Source: Aquimarina latercula DSM 2041 (lineage in GTDB: Bacteria; Bacteroidota; Bacteroidia; Flavobacteriales; Flavobacteriaceae). Taken from it: 64,000 bases of DNA. The position numbers and the translations under genes were made by a program. Each line of letters starts with the position of its first letter. Position 1 is the stretch's first letter. The notes below the pieces were generated by a model, which saw nothing but the letters and a program-made list of their open reading frames with translations, searched no databases and was not told the origin of the DNA. Where the stretch lies: contig NZ_AUMK01000004.1 in assembly GCF_000430645.1 (NCBI RefSeq), forward strand, positions 620,001 to 684,000. Direction: 5' to 3'. Shown one piece after another: positions 54,729 to 63,466 of this stretch.

Positions 54729-56033
54729 ATGGAAAATGTTCCTTTTTTTGCCAATGACACCATTGTTTTTGGAATTCTAATGCTATGCTTAGGTCTTGTT
54801 TTTTACACTTCATCAATTAAAACAGGTTTTTGGCAAGGGTTTTATAAATTTGTTCCTGCACTATTACTTTGTTATTTACTCCCAGCTATATTTAACTCCT
54901 TAGGAATTATATCTCCTGAATGGAAAGAACTAGGTACTGACGGAGAGATTATCGAAAAATCATCCAATGTATATTATATAGCCAGTAGATACTTATTACC
55001 AGCTTCTCTAGTATTAATGACACTTAGTATAGATTTAAAAGCAATCTTTAATTTAGGACCAAAAGCCTTAATTATGTTCGCTACAGGAACTATAGGTATT
55101 ATAATAGGAGGACCTATCGCTATTTTATTAATCTCTTTGATTTCTCCAGAAACTGTTGGAGGTGCTGGTTTTGATGCGGTCTGGAGAGGCTTATCTACAC
55201 TTGCTGGTAGTTGGATTGGTGGAGGAGCTAATCAAGCCGCTATGTTAGAAATTTACGAATATAATCCTGATAAATATGGAGGTATGGTACTAGTAGATAT
55301 CGTAGTAGCAAACCTTTGGATGGCTATTTTACTAATTGGTATTGGAAAAAGTAAAAAAATTGACAAATGGCTAAAAGCGGATAGTAGTGCCATTGAATCA
55401 CTAAAAGAAAAGGTATCCTCTTATGCAGAAAGCGTTAATAGAAACCCTACGTTAACGGATTATATAATTATGTTATCTATCGCTTTTACAACCGTAGGCT
55501 TAGCACATTGGGGAGCAAATGGAATGTCTGGATTTTTATCGAACAATTTCGAAGTATTTAATGACAAAAGCTCTGCCCTATCATCCTTTACATCTCAATT
55601 CTTTTGGATGATTACTATAGCAACCGCTATTGGAATTCTATTATCATACACTAAAGCGAAAAAATATGAAGGAGCAGGAGCTAGTAAAATCGGTAGTATT
55701 TTTATTTACATTCTAGTTGCAACGATTGGAATGAAAATGGATTTGAAAATGATATTAGAAAATCCTGGATTAATTGGAATTGGGTTGGTTTGGATGACCA
55801 TACATGCGCTTCTTTTAATTGGAGTTGCTAAATTAATAAAGGCACCCTACTTTTTCCTTGCTGTAGGTAGCCAAGCCAATGTAGGAGGAGCAGCATCAGC
55901 TCCAGTCGTGGCAGCAGCATTTCATCCATCACTAGCAACAGTTGGCGTACTCTTAGCTGTGTTTGGTTATGTGGTAGGAACCTATGGTGCAATTCTATGT
56001 ACAATATTAATGCAAATTGCTTCTGGAAGTTAG
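54729..56033 (+). CDS. DUF819 family membrane protein
   Basis: 434 aa with about 12 helices. The AGSWIGGGANQAAM and GSQANVGGAASAPVVAAAFHP motifs, twice repeated in inverted symmetry, are typical of DUF819 (YjcL-like) transporters. Substrate unknown. Stands alone. Confidence 0.85.
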   Translation: MENVPFFANDTIVFGILMLCLGLVFYTSSIKTGFWQGFYKFVPALLLCYLLPAIFNSLGIISPEWKELGTDGEIIEKSSNVYYIASRYLLPASLVLMTLSIDLKAIFNLGPKALIMFATGTIGIIIGGPIAILLISLISPETVGGAGFDAVWRGLSTLAGSWIGGGANQAAMLEIYEYNPDKYGGMVLVDIVVANLWMAILLIGIGKSKKIDKWLKADSSAIESLKEKVSSYAESVNRNPTLTDYIIMLSIAFTTVGLAHWGANGMSGFLSNNFEVFNDKSSALSSFTSQFFWMITIATAIGILLSYTKAKKYEGAGASKIGSIFIYILVATIGMKMDLKMILENPGLIGIGLVWMTIHALLLIGVAKLIKAPYFFLAVGSQANVGGAASAPVVAAAFHPSLATVGVLLAVFGYVVGTYGAILCTILMQIASGS

Positions 56034-56093
56034 TTTTTCAATCTAATTTATAGCATCTTTGTATTCGATTTTTTCAAAATTAAAAACCCATCA

Positions 56094-56828
56094 ATGCGAC
56101 AATTTTTTACCATATTATTGTTATCTACTCTCATCCTAAGTTGTAGTTCTCCTAAAAAAGAAGGAAATGTTTCTATAAACGGAACAGTAAAAGGACTTAA
56201 AAAAGGAACATTATATCTTCAAAAAATTAAAGATACTATCTTAATAAATTTAGATTCTTTAGTTATCGATGGAGATCCTCAGTTTACATTTCAAACTACT
56301 GTTCAAGAACCTGAAATTCATTATTTATTTTTAGATAAACATGATGGAACTCAATTTAATGATCGTATTGATTTTTTTGCAGAGCCTGGAGTAATTACGA
56401 TCAACACTTCTCTGAATGGTTTTGAAAAAGAGGCAATTATTGCCGGTGGCAAAAATCAAACTAAATTGATTGAGTACAACAAAATGAATAAAAGATTCAA
56501 AGAAAGAAATCTAAGAATCATAAAAGAAGATTATGAGGCAAAGAAACAGAATGATGATGAAAAATTAGCTAAAAACGATATCGCTTACAAAAATCTACTT
56601 CGACAAAAATATTTGTACACTATCAATTTTGCCATCAATAATAGAAAACTAGAAGTAGCTCCATACATAACTCTTCACGAAGTTTTTGACGCCAATATTA
56701 AATATCTAGATACTGTAGCAAAATCATTATCTCCAAAAGTTAAAAAATCAATATATGGCAAACAACTAACTGATTACTTAAAAGAGAGAAAAACAAAAGA
56801 AGCTGAAAGAGTAGAAAAAGATCAGTAA
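56094..56828 (+). CDS. DUF4369 domain lipoprotein
   Basis: 244 aa. Lipobox TLILSC (Cys17). The N-terminal beta domain GNVSINGTVKGLKKGTLYLQKI and FAEPGVITINTSL are typical of DUF4369, often the N-terminal part of thioredoxin-like proteins; here no thioredoxin domain follows, only a charged helical C-terminus. Function unknown. The fifth GG peptide lies 125 bp downstream. Confidence 0.75.
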   Translation: MRQFFTILLLSTLILSCSSPKKEGNVSINGTVKGLKKGTLYLQKIKDTILINLDSLVIDGDPQFTFQTTVQEPEIHYLFLDKHDGTQFNDRIDFFAEPGVITINTSLNGFEKEAIIAGGKNQTKLIEYNKMNKRFKERNLRIIKEDYEAKKQNDDEKLAKNDIAYKNLLRQKYLYTINFAINNRKLEVAPYITLHEVFDANIKYLDTVAKSLSPKVKKSIYGKQLTDYLKERKTKEAERVEKDQ

Positions 56829-56952
56829 ATATATTTTCTAAAAACAATAACACCGGAATTTAACCATAAAATATTGACAGAAATACCGCAAGCTACTTAA
56901 AACAATTTTTATTAACTTAATTGACTCACAATTAACTCTTTAAACTACAATT

Positions 56953-57198
56953 ATGTTAAAAAAAATTTTAAACTTAAAAGGGGCTCAACAATTAAATAGA
57001 AAAGAACAAAAAGGTATTTCTGGAGGAGGACGTCCTGGTTCTGGAGGCGGTGGATGCTGTAATCCTTCATTGTCTTGTTGTACAACTACTGACTTAGTTA
57101 ATAATCCAGCATGCGGAGCGACTTACATTCCTGGATGTTACTTTCATCCCGCTAATCCAAATACACCAAGTTATCCTTACTATAACTGCTGTATCTAA
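56953..57198 (+). CDS. GG-leader secreted peptide 5 (eight cysteines)
   Basis: 81 aa. Leader MLKKILNLKGAQQLNRKE...GISGG matches the family leader pattern. The core is longer, Gly/Pro-rich and has eight Cys, three of the pairs adjacent (CC), unlike the four-Cys cores near 5 kb. The upstream DNA lacks the pseudoknot geometry. Exporter and function unknown; same export route as peptides 1-4 is likely because of the leader. Confidence 0.75.
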   Translation: MLKKILNLKGAQQLNRKEQKGISGGGRPGSGGGGCCNPSLSCCTTTDLVNNPACGATYIPGCYFHPANPNTPSYPYYNCCI

Positions 57199-57268
57199 AA
57201 AGTTATCTCACATTTTTTTTTAAACGTTAATAAAAAATAGTAAGTGATATCACTTAATACATTAATAG

Positions 57269-57300
57269 CCCTAAACTTCTAAAGAAGATTAGGGTTGTTT
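57269..57300 (+). terminator. Terminator after peptide 5
   Basis: CCCTAA-A-CTTCT pairs with AGAAG-A-TTAGGG (one A-A mismatch), followed by TTGTTT. Moderate strength. Confidence 0.6.
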
Positions 57301-57372
57301 ATTTAATAGAACGTATTAAGAAAGATATTTAACTCGAACTAAATTTCTATTCTAATTGGAAATTTATCCAAT

Positions 57373-57405
57373 AAAAAAAAATCCCAACTCCTTCAGGAAT
57401 TGGGA
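57373..57405 (-). terminator. Terminator downstream of tRNA-Thr
   Basis: On the minus strand TCCCAATTCCT pairs with AGGAGTTGGGA (one mismatch), followed by nine T. It ends the tRNA transcript. Confidence 0.8.
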
Positions 57406-57419
57406 CTTACACTACTAAG

Positions 57420-57493
57420 AGCCGATGGAGGGACTCGAACCCACGACCTGCTGATTACAAATCAGCTGCTCTAGCCAGCTGAGCTACATCGGC
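57420..57493 (-). tRNA. tRNA-Thr (TGT anticodon)
   Basis: On the minus strand it starts GCCGATG and ends CATCGGC plus discriminator. Acceptor stem pairs 7/7; anticodon stem CTGAT/ATCAG flanks the loop TTTGTAA, anticodon TGT. T-arm has GTGGGTTCGAGTCCC. CCA is not encoded. Confidence 0.95.
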
Positions 57494-57550
57494 AAAGCGG
57501 TTGCAAATATAATTTCTGAAATCATATTTGCAAATACTTTTTTAAAAAAA

Positions 57551-57817
57551 TTATAATGAATTTACTTTTTCAGCTAAAGACTTCGCTGTTTTTTCTAAAT
57601 CTTCTTTGATAGATTTAAAGTGCTTTGCCGCATTTTCTACATTACGATCACTAACTCTTGCCATAAAAGCATCAAAAGAATTGATTGCCTCATCTATAAT
57701 AACTTCTCCTGCCTTTTTATCTTTATCTGGATTATTCTCTTCCCAGATGTATACTTCTTCTATGATATCCCCTAATACGTAGTTAATATCTTTCTTAAGA
57801 TTTCTTTTATTTGCCAT
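57551..57817 (-). CDS. Conserved hypothetical protein
   Basis: 88 aa, soluble, fully helical by composition (IIEEVYIWEENNPDKDKKAGE, then amphipathic LEKTAKSLAEKVNSL). No domain recognised; I have seen similar short flavobacterial proteins but cannot name a function. Followed downstream by the tRNA, preceded by manA on the same strand. Confidence 0.65.
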   Translation of the reverse strand: MANKRNLKKDINYVLGDIIEEVYIWEENNPDKDKKAGEVIIDEAINSFDAFMARVSDRNVENAAKHFKSIKEDLEKTAKSLAEKVNSL

Positions 57818-57876
57818 TTTCTAAAATATTTTATGCAAAATTAGTCTTTTAAACCATTTATCAAACGGTTTTACTT

Positions 57877-58854
57877 TTAAATATAGACTTGTAGTAGTTT
57901 TGCCCCTTCAGAAATCAAATTAATTTCTTTTATCGAAGCGGGAACTAAAATTGTCTCTCCAACAACAATAGTAACTTTTTGAGGCCCATTTATTAACTGA
58001 GCTTTACCTTTTACACACATATATATTACAAAAGAATCTAGTTTAGTATGTGACATAGAAATTTCTTTATCCACTTCTACAAGGTTCGTAATAAAGTGTG
58101 GGCATTGAACTAAATCAGTTATTTGATTTTTTTTTGAAGTATACTCAACTTTATAATCAGAATTATTACTAAAATCAATTGCCTCTAAAGCATCTTGTTG
58201 ATGTAATTCTCTGTAGTTACCATCAGAATCTTTACGATCCCAATCATAAACTCGATAAGTAATATCAGATGTTTGCTGTATTTCTGCTAACAGCACTCCT
58301 TTTCCTATTGCGTGTATCAACCCTGAATACACAAAAAAGGTGTCTCCTTCGGTAACCGACTCATAATGTAAAATATCCTTGATGGTCTTATCGGCAACAT
58401 GTTTTTGATATAATTTAGAATTTACTTTTTGATTAAAGCCTATTATAATGTTTGCTTCTTTATCAGCTTGCGTAATATACCACATCTCAGTTTTACCTAA
58501 AGAATTATGCTTCGCTTTAGCGATTTCGTCACCAGGATGTAACTGTACGGAAAGATCCTGTTTAGCATCTATAAATTTTATTAGTAAAGGAAATTTTGCT
58601 CCAAATCTATCAAAGTTCTTTTGTCCTATCAATTCTTCTTGATAATTAGCCAAAAGTTCTTTTAGTGTTTTTCCTTCAAATTCACCATTAATAACAACCG
58701 AACAATCTCCTTCTACATCACTTATTTCCCAACTTTCTCCAACAAAAGAGCTCTCAGACTTCTTTCCTAAAAGATTATTTAATTTGGAGCCTCCCCATAT
58801 TTTTTCCTTTAAAATGGGCTGAAACTTAAGCATGTAAAGTGAATCGTTACTCAT
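57877..58854 (-). CDS. manA: Class I mannose-6-phosphate isomerase
   Basis: 325 aa. Interconverts fructose 6-phosphate and mannose 6-phosphate for surface-sugar synthesis. Zinc motifs: SVQLHPGD, GKTEMWYI and YSGLIHAIGKG. Cupin C-terminal half. It overlaps the bcp start-side gene by 8 bp (58847-58854), so the two genes are co-transcribed. Confidence 0.92.
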   Translation of the reverse strand: MSNDSLYMLKFQPILKEKIWGGSKLNNLLGKKSESSFVGESWEISDVEGDCSVVINGEFEGKTLKELLANYQEELIGQKNFDRFGAKFPLLIKFIDAKQDLSVQLHPGDEIAKAKHNSLGKTEMWYITQADKEANIIIGFNQKVNSKLYQKHVADKTIKDILHYESVTEGDTFFVYSGLIHAIGKGVLLAEIQQTSDITYRVYDWDRKDSDGNYRELHQQDALEAIDFSNNSDYKVEYTSKKNQITDLVQCPHFITNLVEVDKEISMSHTKLDSFVIYMCVKGKAQLINGPQKVTIVVGETILVPASIKEINLISEGAKLLQVYI

Positions 58855-59308
58855 TCATTATTTTTTTGACAGTTTTAATAGCTTCTTTTAAATGTTTCGA
58901 AGCGTTAATGCTATTAAATTTTAACCTAACCACTCCTTCTTTATCTATAACATATGTTTCTCTTCCTGGTAATACTCCAAACAAACCTGACTTAACACCA
59001 AAAAGCTTTCTTAAACTACCGTCAGTATCTGATAAAAAAATAAAAGGCAAACTATATTTAGTCTTAAATCTTTCGTGAGATTTGACATTATCTGCACTTA
59101 TCCCTATTACTTCTACTCCTTCTTTCTTAAAATCTTCGTAACTATCTCTAAAATCACAAGCTTCTTTTATACAACCAGGAGTGAAGTTTTTGGGATAAAA
59201 ATAAATTACCAATGGAATTTTACCAATATAATCAACGCTATGAAAATCGTCCCCATCATCTTTGATTGCTGAAAATTGGGGAATTTTGCTTCCTAATTCT
59301 AAGGCCAT
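58847..59308 (-). CDS. bcp: Peroxiredoxin (Bcp/PrxQ type)
   Basis: 153 aa. Peroxidatic Cys46 in NFTPGCIKEAC and resolving Cys51 five residues on, the PrxQ pattern. Reduces peroxides using thioredoxin. Co-transcribed with manA (overlap) and queD (8 bp gap upstream). Confidence 0.92.
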   Translation of the reverse strand: MALELGSKIPQFSAIKDDGDDFHSVDYIGKIPLVIYFYPKNFTPGCIKEACDFRDSYEDFKKEGVEVIGISADNVKSHERFKTKYSLPFIFLSDTDGSLRKLFGVKSGLFGVLPGRETYVIDKEGVVRLKFNSINASKHLKEAIKTVKKIMNE

Positions 59309-59316
59309 AAATGATT

Positions 59317-59727
59317 TTATTTACCGTCGTATATTACATAATTTCGTGGAGTTTCGAATAATGTAACCTCGATATCATACCTTAAATCTAGCTTTTTACG
59401 AAGTCTATTCCAAATTACAAAGGCGATATTTTCCGCAGTTGGATTTAATTTTTCAAATTCTTTTACCTCTTCATTAAGGTTTTTATGATCCATATAATCT
59501 TCAACTTCAGACTTAATATAATCTTTTAAAATTTTCAAATCTATTAAGAAACCTGTTTCTGGATCTACATCTCCTATAACCGCTACTACTAATTCATAGT
59601 TATGCCCATGATATCTAGGATTGCTGCATTTTCCGAAAACTTGAGTGTTCTTTTCATCACTCCAATCTTTCCTATACAATCTATGTGCGGCATTAAAATG
59701 CGCTTTTCTACAAGCCTTTATTCTCAT
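59317..59727 (-). CDS. queD: 6-carboxytetrahydropterin synthase-like protein
   Basis: 136 aa. QueD/6-pyruvoyl-tetrahydropterin synthase fold: zinc His15 (NAAHRL), His40 and His42 (YHGHNY) and the catalytic Cys34 (FGKCSNPRYHG). Acts in queuosine synthesis or pterin metabolism. Overlaps idi by 4 bp. Confidence 0.88.
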   Translation of the reverse strand: MRIKACRKAHFNAAHRLYRKDWSDEKNTQVFGKCSNPRYHGHNYELVVAVIGDVDPETGFLIDLKILKDYIKSEVEDYMDHKNLNEEVKEFEKLNPTAENIAFVIWNRLRKKLDLRYDIEVTLFETPRNYVIYDGK

Positions 59728-60242
59728 ATTACTATATGTTCATAAAATTTATCAAAAATGATCTTAAACCAAGCCGTATAGCTATTAGGATTCTCAATAA
59801 TATCCTTTTTAACATCTTCTATATGCATCCATTTCCAATCCGAGACTTCATCTGGATTAATAATAGGATCCTCTTCATACTGACCAACTAACACATGATC
59901 CAACTCATGTTCTGTAAGTCCATTATCAAAAGGTGCTTTATATATAAATGATATTGTTTCTTTAAGAGGTGTAGTAAATCCCATTTCTTCCTCTAATCTT
60001 CTTGTTCCAGCCTGAATATTACTTTCTCCTTCTCGTTGATGACTGCAACAAGTATTTGTCCATAAACCTGGCGAATGGTACTTGTGATGAGCTCTTTGCT
60101 GCAACATTAGTTCTTTTTTTTCATTAAGAATAAATACTGAAAATGCTCTATGTAATATAGCTTTCTCGTGTGCTTCAAGTTTAGGCATCAACCCAATTTG
60201 CTCATCATTTTCGTTAACTAAAATGACTTTTTCTTCTTTCAT
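59724..60242 (-). CDS. idi: Isopentenyl-diphosphate delta-isomerase
   Basis: About 172 aa from the ATG at 60242 (MKEEKVILVNENDEQIG); the frame is open 45 bp upstream. Nudix-type fold: LWTNTCCSHQREGE carries the catalytic Cys and metal ligands, and RRLEEEMG the Nudix-box-like Glu cluster. Isomerises IPP to DMAPP for isoprenoids. 4-bp overlap with queD. Confidence 0.9.
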   Translation of the reverse strand: MKEEKVILVNENDEQIGLMPKLEAHEKAILHRAFSVFILNEKKELMLQQRAHHKYHSPGLWTNTCCSHQREGESNIQAGTRRLEEEMGFTTPLKETISFIYKAPFDNGLTEHELDHVLVGQYEEDPIINPDEVSDWKWMHIEDVKKDIIENPNSYTAWFKIIFDKFYEHIVI

Positions 60243-60337
60243 TGCTTTGTATTGGCTCAAAGCTACGAAATCGTAATAGCAATTCATAATCTATGCATTT
60301 TTTGACATAAATTAAAGAATTGTTTACCTGTATAATA

Positions 60338-60371
60338 AAAAAACACCTTACTCTCGTAAAGGTGTTTTTTT
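60338..60371. terminator. Terminator between the PorE-like gene and idi
   Basis: AAAAAACACCTT and AAGGTGTTTTTT, loop about ACTCTCGT; works on both strands. Confidence 0.85.
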
Positions 60372-60412
60372 AATTTAATTAAGTTTTATTAGTAATCTAT
60401 GTAAGTATACTA

Positions 60413-62371
60413 TTATTTAACGATTATAAATTCACTTCGTCTATTTAGCTGATATTCTGATTTTTTACAATTAGATTCATTTCCACAATCATTAACAGGT
60501 TGTGTTTCTCCATATCCTTTACTGGTTAATCTATTCGCTGCAATTCCTTTAGATACCATATATTTTACGGTAGATTTTGCTCTTTCGTCAGATAACCAAA
60601 GGTTGTAATCATCATTTCCATGACTATCGGTATGAGATCTTACATCGATTTTCATATCTGGATATTGATTCATTACTTCGATAACTTTTGCTAATTCTAT
60701 AGCAGCATCAGGACGAATATAATATTGATCAAAATCAAAGTAAATAGGGTTTAACGATAATACTTTAGCAAGATCATCTCCAACATCAGCAGTTTTGATC
60801 TTTTTCTCTAACAATAATGGCACATCTAAAGTTTCTGTTTTTCCTGGAGTACTCACTAGCTTTTCTAATGTTAAATACTCTTCTTTTTCTGCACGTACGA
60901 AGTAGTTAGAGCTACATTTAACTATATGACTATATGATGCATCATCTCCGACAATAAAACTCTCTAATAAATTATTACTACTATCATAGATTGAAACCTT
61001 CGCTCCGGAAAGTAATTCTTGAGTATCTTTATCCTTAACAACACCTGTAATAGTAATCTCACAGAAACTTTTAAGATCTTCTAACTGCAGAAAACTATAA
61101 ATATCATCTTTCCCTCTTCCTCCTTCTCTATTCGAAGAAAAATATCCTCTTTTAGACTCATCATCTACAATAAAAGCAAAATCGTCATCAGGACTGTTCA
61201 CAGGTTTACCTATGTTAACAATTAACTTTTCTTCATCTGTTTGAGGATTTAATCGAGTTACATAAACATCTAAACCACCAAGTCCAATGTGACCATCCGA
61301 AGCAAAGTATAAATCATTGTTAATGCTAACGAAGGGAAAAGTTTCTTTTCCTTCTGTATTAATTCTATTTCCTAAGTTTTTAGGTTCTCCAAAACTCCCA
61401 TCAGAATTAATCGCTATTTCGTAAATGTCTGATTGACCTTCTCCTCCAGGCATATCTGAAGAAAAATACAATGTTTTCTCGTCTAGACTTAATGTTGGAT
61501 GTGCTGTGGAGTATTGATCACTATTAAACGGTAAATTTTGTGGAGTCGTCCAACTACCTTGAGTATTCTTATAAGAACGATAAATTTTTAATCGATTCGT
61601 TCCTTTCTTATCACTACCGTATTTTCTACCATCATAATTATTTCTAGTAAAATAAACAGTATTACCATCTTTAGAAAAAATAGGTGTAGACTCGTGAAAT
61701 TTACTATTTATCTTACTATCAAACTTTTCAATTTCAGAAAGTTCTCCATTAGTGGGGTTATATTCTGCTCTATAAAGGTCCAAAAATGGTTCTTCATTCC
61801 ATTGATGAAGCGTTTTCTTAAATAAAAGAGTATCTCTCGAGGAACTAAAAACTATAAATCTTCCGAAAAAAGCCGAACCAAAATCAGTATATGAAGAATT
61901 AATAGAAGAATTCTCAATTTCGAACCTTCCTGATTGGAAATCTATTCTTTTAAGATAGTTAGGTTCTTCTTCAAACAATTGCGCTCTTTGATCATCTGAA
62001 CTCGCTTCTACAAACTTATTCATAAATACATCTGCATCATCATATCTTCCAACAGATTTTAACGTTTGAGCATATCTGAAATAATATTCAGGTTCTACTT
62101 CGCTTGGATAGGAATTTACCAATTCTTCATACCACTTAGAAGCTTCTTCGAATTGACTATTAAAGTAGTAGCTATTCCCTAGATTCTTATAAAGATCTGC
62201 ACTTTTATATCCTTTCTTAACTACTTTAAGGTATGTCTCTTGCGCATTAATATATTCATATTTATCATATTGACTTTGAGCGGTCTTCAATTTTCTTTCT
62301 TGAGAAAATGTAGCACCTACAAAGAAAAACACAACAAAAACAAACACTAACTTGTGTAATAATCCCTTCAT
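60413..62371 (-). CDS. PorE-like protein: TPR, WD40-like, CRD and OmpA domains
   Basis: 652 aa with signal peptide (1-23). TPR-like helices (about 30-140), PD40 beta-propeller repeats (about 160-420: STPIFSKDGNTVYFTRN, HPTLSLDEKTLYFSSD), a carboxypeptidase-regulatory-like domain (about 440-515: ITGVVKDKDTQELLSGAKVSI) and an OmpA peptidoglycan-binding domain (about 535-652: VRSHTDSHGNDDYN, LSDERAKSTVKYMVSKG). This order is that of PorE, a T9SS component. Downstream of PorP/SprF and an adhesin in one strand block; paralogues are common in flavobacteria. Confidence 0.85.
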   Translation of the reverse strand: MKGLLHKLVFVFVVFFFVGATFSQERKLKTAQSQYDKYEYINAQETYLKVVKKGYKSADLYKNLGNSYYFNSQFEEASKWYEELVNSYPSEVEPEYYFRYAQTLKSVGRYDDADVFMNKFVEASSDDQRAQLFEEEPNYLKRIDFQSGRFEIENSSINSSYTDFGSAFFGRFIVFSSSRDTLLFKKTLHQWNEEPFLDLYRAEYNPTNGELSEIEKFDSKINSKFHESTPIFSKDGNTVYFTRNNYDGRKYGSDKKGTNRLKIYRSYKNTQGSWTTPQNLPFNSDQYSTAHPTLSLDEKTLYFSSDMPGGEGQSDIYEIAINSDGSFGEPKNLGNRINTEGKETFPFVSINNDLYFASDGHIGLGGLDVYVTRLNPQTDEEKLIVNIGKPVNSPDDDFAFIVDDESKRGYFSSNREGGRGKDDIYSFLQLEDLKSFCEITITGVVKDKDTQELLSGAKVSIYDSSNNLLESFIVGDDASYSHIVKCSSNYFVRAEKEEYLTLEKLVSTPGKTETLDVPLLLEKKIKTADVGDDLAKVLSLNPIYFDFDQYYIRPDAAIELAKVIEVMNQYPDMKIDVRSHTDSHGNDDYNLWLSDERAKSTVKYMVSKGIAANRLTSKGYGETQPVNDCGNESNCKKSEYQLNRRSEFIIVK

Positions 62372-62451
62372 TTTATTTTGGCTATATATTGTATACTATA
62401 AAAATAACTAATCTAAACTCTATGATTAATCAGAAAAACTATTAATTCTAA

Positions 62452-63411
62452 TTAAAAGAAACGAGGAGTTAGCATTCTGTTATATTTTCTAAATAATTCA
62501 AAACGTAACATAACTTCATAACTTCCATCATTAAACTGTGTTCTACCTAATTCTGTAGACTCCTTATCATATGCAAACCCGATCATTAAAGAATCTGATA
62601 CCTGGAACCCAGCCATCGCACTAAATGCTGCACTCCATCTATATCCTACTCCAAGAGTAAGTTTATCATACAACAAGAAGTTAGCCGATAAATCTACTTG
62701 CAGAGGAGCTCCAAAAACTAACTTACTTAGAATAGCTGGTTTAAATTTTACGGTATCACTTAGATCAAAAACATGACCCGCTATTAAATAATAATTAATT
62801 CGTTCTTCTGCTATAAATGAGGAGTTCCCGTTACTATCTATCGCTGCACTTTCATCAAAATGATCTGTCTCTAATAAATTAGGGGCACTTAATCCTAAAT
62901 AAAACTTATCTGTATGATAATAAATACCGGCACCCACATTAGGACTGAATTTGTTATCTATATTTCCATTATTAAAAAGAGGATCTCCAGTATCGAACTG
63001 TGACAATCGATCAAAATCCACATTTAATAAATGTCCCCCTGCTTTTATTCCAAAACTTAATTTCCCGGTATCCGAAGTAGGAATCGTATAAGAAAAATCA
63101 ATATCAAAATATGTTTCATCAGTTGGTCCAATCTCGTCATTTACAATTGACAAACCTAATCCAACTCGATTATTATCTCCTATAGGTGTATTTAGAGTTA
63201 ATGTTTGAGTACGTGGAGCTCCATCAAGTCCTACCCATTGACTACGATGTAAACCCATTATACTCATAACTCCTCGACTACCCGCATAAGCAGGATTTAC
63301 ACTAATTGTATTATACATATACTGAGTATACTGAGCGTCTTGTTGGGCAACAGCATAATTGGAAATTAAGCTACACGCAATCAGCATAAATATTGTTAAT
63401 AGTCTATTCAT
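62452..63411 (-). CDS. PorP/SprF-family outer-membrane protein
   Basis: 319 aa. Signal peptide (1-22, NYAVAQ). QDAQYTQYMYNTISVNPAYAGSRGVMSIMGLHRSQW is the family signature. Beta-barrel; PorP/SprF proteins work with T9SS type-B cargos, SprF with SprB adhesin. The cargo-like gene at 63467 lies upstream and the PorE-like gene downstream, so the three form a typical T9SS adhesin locus. Confidence 0.92.
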   Translation of the reverse strand: MNRLLTIFMLIACSLISNYAVAQQDAQYTQYMYNTISVNPAYAGSRGVMSIMGLHRSQWVGLDGAPRTQTLTLNTPIGDNNRVGLGLSIVNDEIGPTDETYFDIDFSYTIPTSDTGKLSFGIKAGGHLLNVDFDRLSQFDTGDPLFNNGNIDNKFSPNVGAGIYYHTDKFYLGLSAPNLLETDHFDESAAIDSNGNSSFIAEERINYYLIAGHVFDLSDTVKFKPAILSKLVFGAPLQVDLSANFLLYDKLTLGVGYRWSAAFSAMAGFQVSDSLMIGFAYDKESTELGRTQFNDGSYEVMLRFELFRKYNRMLTPRFF

Positions 63412-63466
63412 AAGTATTATAATTTGATTTAGGGAATAACAAATATATACTATTCCAAATATAAAT

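Noticed and set aside
56905..56950. Inverted repeat TTAATTG/CAATTAA before peptide 5 as a fifth pseudoknot
   Set aside because: The loop is 5 nt and no second interlocking stem is found; the geometry differs from the other four.
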